DNA from: Nemertoderma westbladi
Lineage: Eukaryota; Xenacoelomorpha; Nemertodermatida; Nemertodermatidae
Direction: 5' to 3'
Assembly: GCA_032718475.1 (NCBI GenBank)
Contig: JAUCBJ010003225.1
Location: forward strand, 32,801 to 96,800
Length of the DNA: 64,000 nucleotides
In this document: piece after piece, positions 60,438 through 64,000 of the stretch
Layout of the letters: every line of letters starts with the position of its first letter
How positions within the stretch are numbered: position 1 is the stretch's first letter
Program-made: the position numbers and the translations under genes
The notes under the pieces: generated by a model
What the model saw: only the letters and a program-made list of their open reading frames with translations
Databases searched by the model: none
Told to the model about the DNA's origin: nothing

Positions 60438-61289
60438 TTAGTCTTTCTTACGCGGACGGCGTTTACGCAGTTTCTTGAGGCTAGCAAGAGTCCTTTTCTC
60501 TTTGGGGCGAGCCACTTTACGAGGAGGGCTGTAGCTCCTAGGCGAAGGGTGCAATACAATTGCATCAGAAGGTGTAGGGTTACGATCGGTATACCCGCCG
60601 GTCGAAGTACCTGGTTGATTAATATCAACCTCGGGGGAGCGAGGTCTAACGGCCTTGAGAGCGCGTCTCAGGACAGCAGCTCCTACTGGTCCTTGACGGG
60701 TCGTCTGGACACTAGCGGTGGGTGGACCGTGAGTGGTGAGGAACTTTCTCGGTTTAATGGTTCCTTCCAGCTCGCGTTCTCGGGTTCGATATTCATATGG
60801 TCGCCGAGATACTTCCTGTAGTTCAGGATGCAAGTTCACAAAGATGTCGCCATACTCAGGGTCCTGACGGATAAAATTGATCAGGTGATATGTGGTTATA
60901 TCATTAGGGTTAACGTTTCTAAGGTATTTTCTGACAAACTTGGTGGAAATACACTCACCAACACGCTTCATTAACTCGTAACTTGGTACGCGTGTTTTCT
61001 GTTCAATCGACGCGAATAGATAAGGATGGAACGCGTAAACTCCCTCGTAAGCTCGTCCAGGGTAATAGCGATGTCGGGATTCGCAATGTAAATCCGCGTT
61101 CGCTTCCCAAGCTCGGATGTATCGCAGGGTGATCATCTCGTCTACGCTCTCTAAATCGCGATTAAAGGGACAATTGTAACTTTCATGTCCTTTAAGTTGA
61201 CAGTAGTGACATTGAGTCATAAATTGTGGGCAGACGGCAAAAATATGAGAGTTATTAAGCCGGCAATAAGCACAATATATTTCCATCAT
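60438..61289 (-). CDS. 283-aa zinc-knuckle protein of the LTR element, unrecognised
   Basis: Intact frame ending TAA at 60438-60440. N-terminus: IYCAYC..H..C followed by CHYCQLKGHESYNC, a perfect CX2CX4HX4C retroviral-type knuckle. A middle domain (about residues 50-165) has many Tyr/Arg/Glu residues and no recognised fold. A Pro/Ser/Thr-rich linker follows, then a strongly basic tail (KEKRTLASLKKLRKRRPRKK). The frame stays open upstream of the first Met for about 55 codons to a TAG at about 61427, and that extension has another Cys pair (CRLCAS), so translation may start earlier or via splicing. It lies in the env/accessory position just before the 3' LTR. Nucleic-acid binding is likely from the knuckle and tail; the role is unknown. 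Only the tail is shared with the first element. Confidence 0.7.
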   Translation of the reverse strand: MMEIYCAYCRLNNSHIFAVCPQFMTQCHYCQLKGHESYNCPFNRDLESVDEMITLRYIRAWEANADLHCESRHRYYPGRAYEGVYAFHPYLFASIEQKTRVPSYELMKRVGECISTKFVRKYLRNVNPNDITTYHLINFIRQDPEYGDIFVNLHPELQEVSRRPYEYRTRERELEGTIKPRKFLTTHGPPTASVQTTRQGPVGAAVLRRALKAVRPRSPEVDINQPGTSTGGYTDRNPTPSDAIVLHPSPRSYSPPRKVARPKEKRTLASLKKLRKRRPRKKD

Positions 61290-63180
61290 CGGTTGTTCGA
61301 GGAAATAGGAACAAGGTACGCTCGAGTCTAGAGGGGTGAAGTGGTCTCTCGATGCGCATAATCGACAACGTTTTCGAGAAACGTTGTAAGGGTCCAGTAG
61401 TATACCGCTTACCAGATCCTAGTAACGATGTATCTTACTATGAGACTCTAGTAATGTATACGGGCTCGTACAGTATCTGACAACAAATCCCAGTCCAGGA
61501 TATCTAAACAAGCAGATACAATACACAAACGACTACTGGCGAGGAACAGAGCCTTGTATCTATTCTATGTACGTGAGCGGGTCTAATGCCTACGTACTAG
61601 ACAGAAGGATACCTGTCCTCTAACCGGTGAGGCAGATGTACAGTTACAGTAACAGACCAAACTCACGGGAAAACAATCCCCGCGCAGGGAATCCTAACTA
61701 TCACTGACAGTCCTAAATACAGTAACTTGCCGCGGTGTGATTTATATGGGTTATATACGAACTAGGTGGTTAACAGACCTAGTGTAACAATGCTGATTAC
61801 CCCTGTCTAAATCAGCCTAAAAGGTCGTGCCTAAATGTAACGATAACTGATCCCCCTGTACGAAATCAGTCTAAAGGGTCAGGCCTAAATGTAACAATAA
61901 CTGCTGGATAGAAATCAACAGTTTAATAACGAAAGTGAAATACTCCTTATCGCCGCAACTAAATCAGATCCTAATTTTACAAATACAGATAATTTCCACC
62001 TAAAGTAATGTATAGTGCGCTATAGCTAGTAGAACTTTAAGGGCAATATGTTTTAGGGCGTGTGTGTGTGGGTGTGTTACAAATAAAACAATTTCGTGTA
62101 ATTCCTTTTACTAGGTTTTAGTGATTTTCTGACTAAATGATACCGTGCGCTAGCTACTAAAATAAACTAGTCGCGTTCCTAGAACTTTATACTCACGAAT
62201 GACGTCAAAGCTCTCTCCTTCCTATCCACAACCCAATGGGCAACCACAGTGTTAGTAACTACACCCGTGATCGGCACTAATACCAGATTCTGGTTGTAAG
62301 ATAAGAATAGGGGTTAATCGCTACCGTACGTTAGCTGATCTGGTATACTAATTTAATTCTAGAACTTTGTTGCTGCGGTAGTTAGCAGCAATACCTATCA
62401 GTACGTGGCAAGGCGCGGTAGGATATTAATAAACCTCCCTAGGCCAAGCAGTGTGCCGGTAGCAGAAATGCTCCTTGCCTGATCAAATAGCTAACTCCAG
62501 GCAGGGGGGGGGGGGGTACTAATGTACGTTCTACAAAGCGAACCGGTACCAAACAGTCAGTGCTATGAATCACTAAATTATGGAACATATGCTGTCCGTA
62601 CCTAATATGTACTCGCGTACTGACGAATGGCAATAGTTCGCACCTGTAGGAAGTACAGGTTAACCCAGGGGTTCGTAGGACTGACAAAGGGGGGGGGGGG
62701 TGTCTGGATATAATTATTTGATCCTAAATTTGCGGCGTCCAGTACGGTGTCACGCTTACCCTGATCTATAGGTCTTACGGCGGGCAAGGGCGTCGAACAA
62801 AGTCTTACCTTCTCACAAAGCGGGCGCTGCATAGCAAGTGGAGTATTTCGAAGGGGCAAAGGGGGTGCGCGGTCAATCCAATGTGGGTGCTAGCGTGTTG
62901 TGGACATCTCTTCCCTGCGTTGCTTACGGCCTAACGGTCTAGGCTGCCATCTCCCTGATGTTTGGCTGTCCCAAAGTTGGACCAAAAGAAAACATGTCAG
63001 GAATTTGCAGTATATTTACAGTTTTACAAAGGGATTTATCAAATAAAGTTTCAACAAGAAACCGAAATAAACTAATAACAATTTAGGAATTTGCAAGAGT
63101 AAGGTGGCGTTATACATAGTATAAGGTGGTAATAACGTGATAACCGAAGGCAAACCGGCCTTTTATACTAGAAATTGCAC
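61290..63180. other. Interior of the second LTR element or flanking DNA
   Basis: No Gag, RT or integrase motif recognised in either strand. Contains a short direct repeat at about 61790-61900 (GCCTAAATGTAACGATAACTG and GCCTAAATGTAACAATAACTG) and two G tracts (62504-62516, 62689-62700). I cannot say where the element ends. Confidence 0.4.
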
Positions 63181-63400
63181 ATGGAAACTAAACAGAATTT
63201 TCCACAGCTTCACATTTGAGCATTAAAGTGCTTCGTGCCCTATGATTGGCCCAGCTCATCGTTCAACGCAGTCCGGCCCTTACACTAATCTGGGACATGG
63301 AATCCTAACAGAATTTTCCACTGCCTCACATTTGAGCAATAAGATAATTTATGCCCTATGATTGGCCTGGCTCATCATTCGCTACGCTGTACGCTTCTCA
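63181..63400. repeat. ~117-bp tandem duplication with CCAAT-like boxes
   Basis: The copies start at about 63181 and 63297 and share ACAGAATTTTCCAC, TCACATTTGAGCA, then GCCCTATGATTGGCC and GCTCATC. Each copy holds one inverted CCAAT box (ATTGGCC), and a third ATTGGCC is at 63400. This could be a promoter/LTR fragment of another element. Confidence 0.65.
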
Positions 63401-63456
63401 TTGGCCTACCAATTAGCACCACACGAAAATAAATGGCCCCAAAATACAAATTTCCC

Positions 63457-63533
63457 GACTGGGATTCGAACTCGTAACCTATGTAATGTAACCAACGCCT
63501 TAACCATCTGACCACTACGCCACGAGAGTACCT
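63457..63533 (-). mobile_element. tRNA-like SINE head
   Basis: On the - strand: box A-like TAGTGGTCAGATGG, then TTAAGGCGTTGG and box B GAGTTCGAATCCC, at tRNA spacing. The acceptor and T stems pair poorly, so it is a tRNA-derived SINE or tRNA relic, not a functional tRNA gene. Confidence 0.55.
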
Positions 63534-63539
63534 AAGGGT

Positions 63540-64000
63540 TTTATGTGTACAAATATGAATAGGCATATTACATTACTGTAGCTCAATCAAAATACGTCGG
63601 ATTTTCGAAAGTTTTTACGTTAAAGTTAAACTACAAATGCTATCTTATAGTGAAATAATTCATCACCGCTCCATGAAAACAGTAAGTAAGGCTGTTTTCA
63701 CCAATCGAAATATAAAATATTTACAAACTATTTCTAAATTTACTGGTAGGGCCTAAAATATAAAATATAATCACTATCTAATTATTGCATACTTAATATT
63801 GCAGATACGGCATAAATACAATCGATCGTACATACAAATACAAATTTACGAATTAACTTTAGTGCCTAAAATACAAAAAAGGCTTTCGGTTATCAAGATA
63901 AACAAATTAAACAAATCAGAACAAATAAATCAAACAAATCAAACAAATAAATCAAACTCTTTCGATAAATCTTTATATATTGTAAATATACATAATAAAC
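63540..64000. other. AT-rich window end
   Basis: No gene. Ends in a short run of AAATMAAAC-type microsatellite units (about 63900-63955). Confidence 0.5.

Noticed and set aside
63457-63533. Functional tRNA gene
   Set aside because: Boxes A and B are present, but acceptor and T stems do not pair well; a SINE head fits better.
62880-64000. 5' LTR of the second LTR element
   Set aside because: I looked for the LTR blocks seen at 26404 and 59159 and found none. The partner LTR is outside the window or lost.

Overview
The window is eukaryotic, AT-rich and repeat-dense, and comes from an animal. Three things point to that: a spliced rhodopsin-family peptide GPCR, a secreted GH20 chitooligosaccharidase/hexosaminidase, and a mobile-element set (LINE, tRNA-derived SINEs, a BEL/Pao-type LTR element, a Mutator-like DDE transposase) typical of invertebrates. 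A marine invertebrate is my best guess; the sequence does not let me name a phylum.

Layout. 1-22.7 kb is host DNA with one recognisable spliced gene on the + strand: the last four coding exons of a class A neuropeptide-type GPCR (4614-4781, 19613-19713, 20142-20255, 22323-22653; 714 nt, in frame to the stop). Its 14.8-kb intron holds an intronless, apparently intact 638-aa GH20 beta-N-acetylhexosaminidase (15870-17786, same strand) plus MITEs, a 1.66-kb foldback element, SINEs and a truncated LINE. 22.7-26.4 kb is a pile of LINE copies interrupted by a 172-bp-repeat insertion and a 20-bp-satellite element. 26404-37814 is one complete LTR-bounded element on the - strand (LTRs about 1.16 kb, 5-bp target duplication ACTTT). 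It has a frameshifted Gag-protease region, no reverse transcriptase/integrase, and unrecognised accessory reading frames in the env position. 38.2-39.4 kb holds a second 20-bp-satellite element and another LINE end.

39645-58825 is bounded by 61-62-bp inverted repeats. It contains a 14.8-kb satellite (39825-54591, monomers of 50, 53 and 57 bp with a roughly 2.6-3.1-kb higher-order repeat) and a broken Mutator-like transposase gene that was itself hit by a LINE. The monomer resembles the inverted-repeat arms, which suggests the satellite grew from the end of a transposon. From 59159 to the window end lies part of a second copy of the LTR-element family. It has the same LTR and the same basic C-terminal tail, but a different, intact 283-aa zinc-knuckle ORF upstream of that tail.

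Only the GPCR and the hexosaminidase look like functional host genes. The rest is a nested record of mobile-element insertion.
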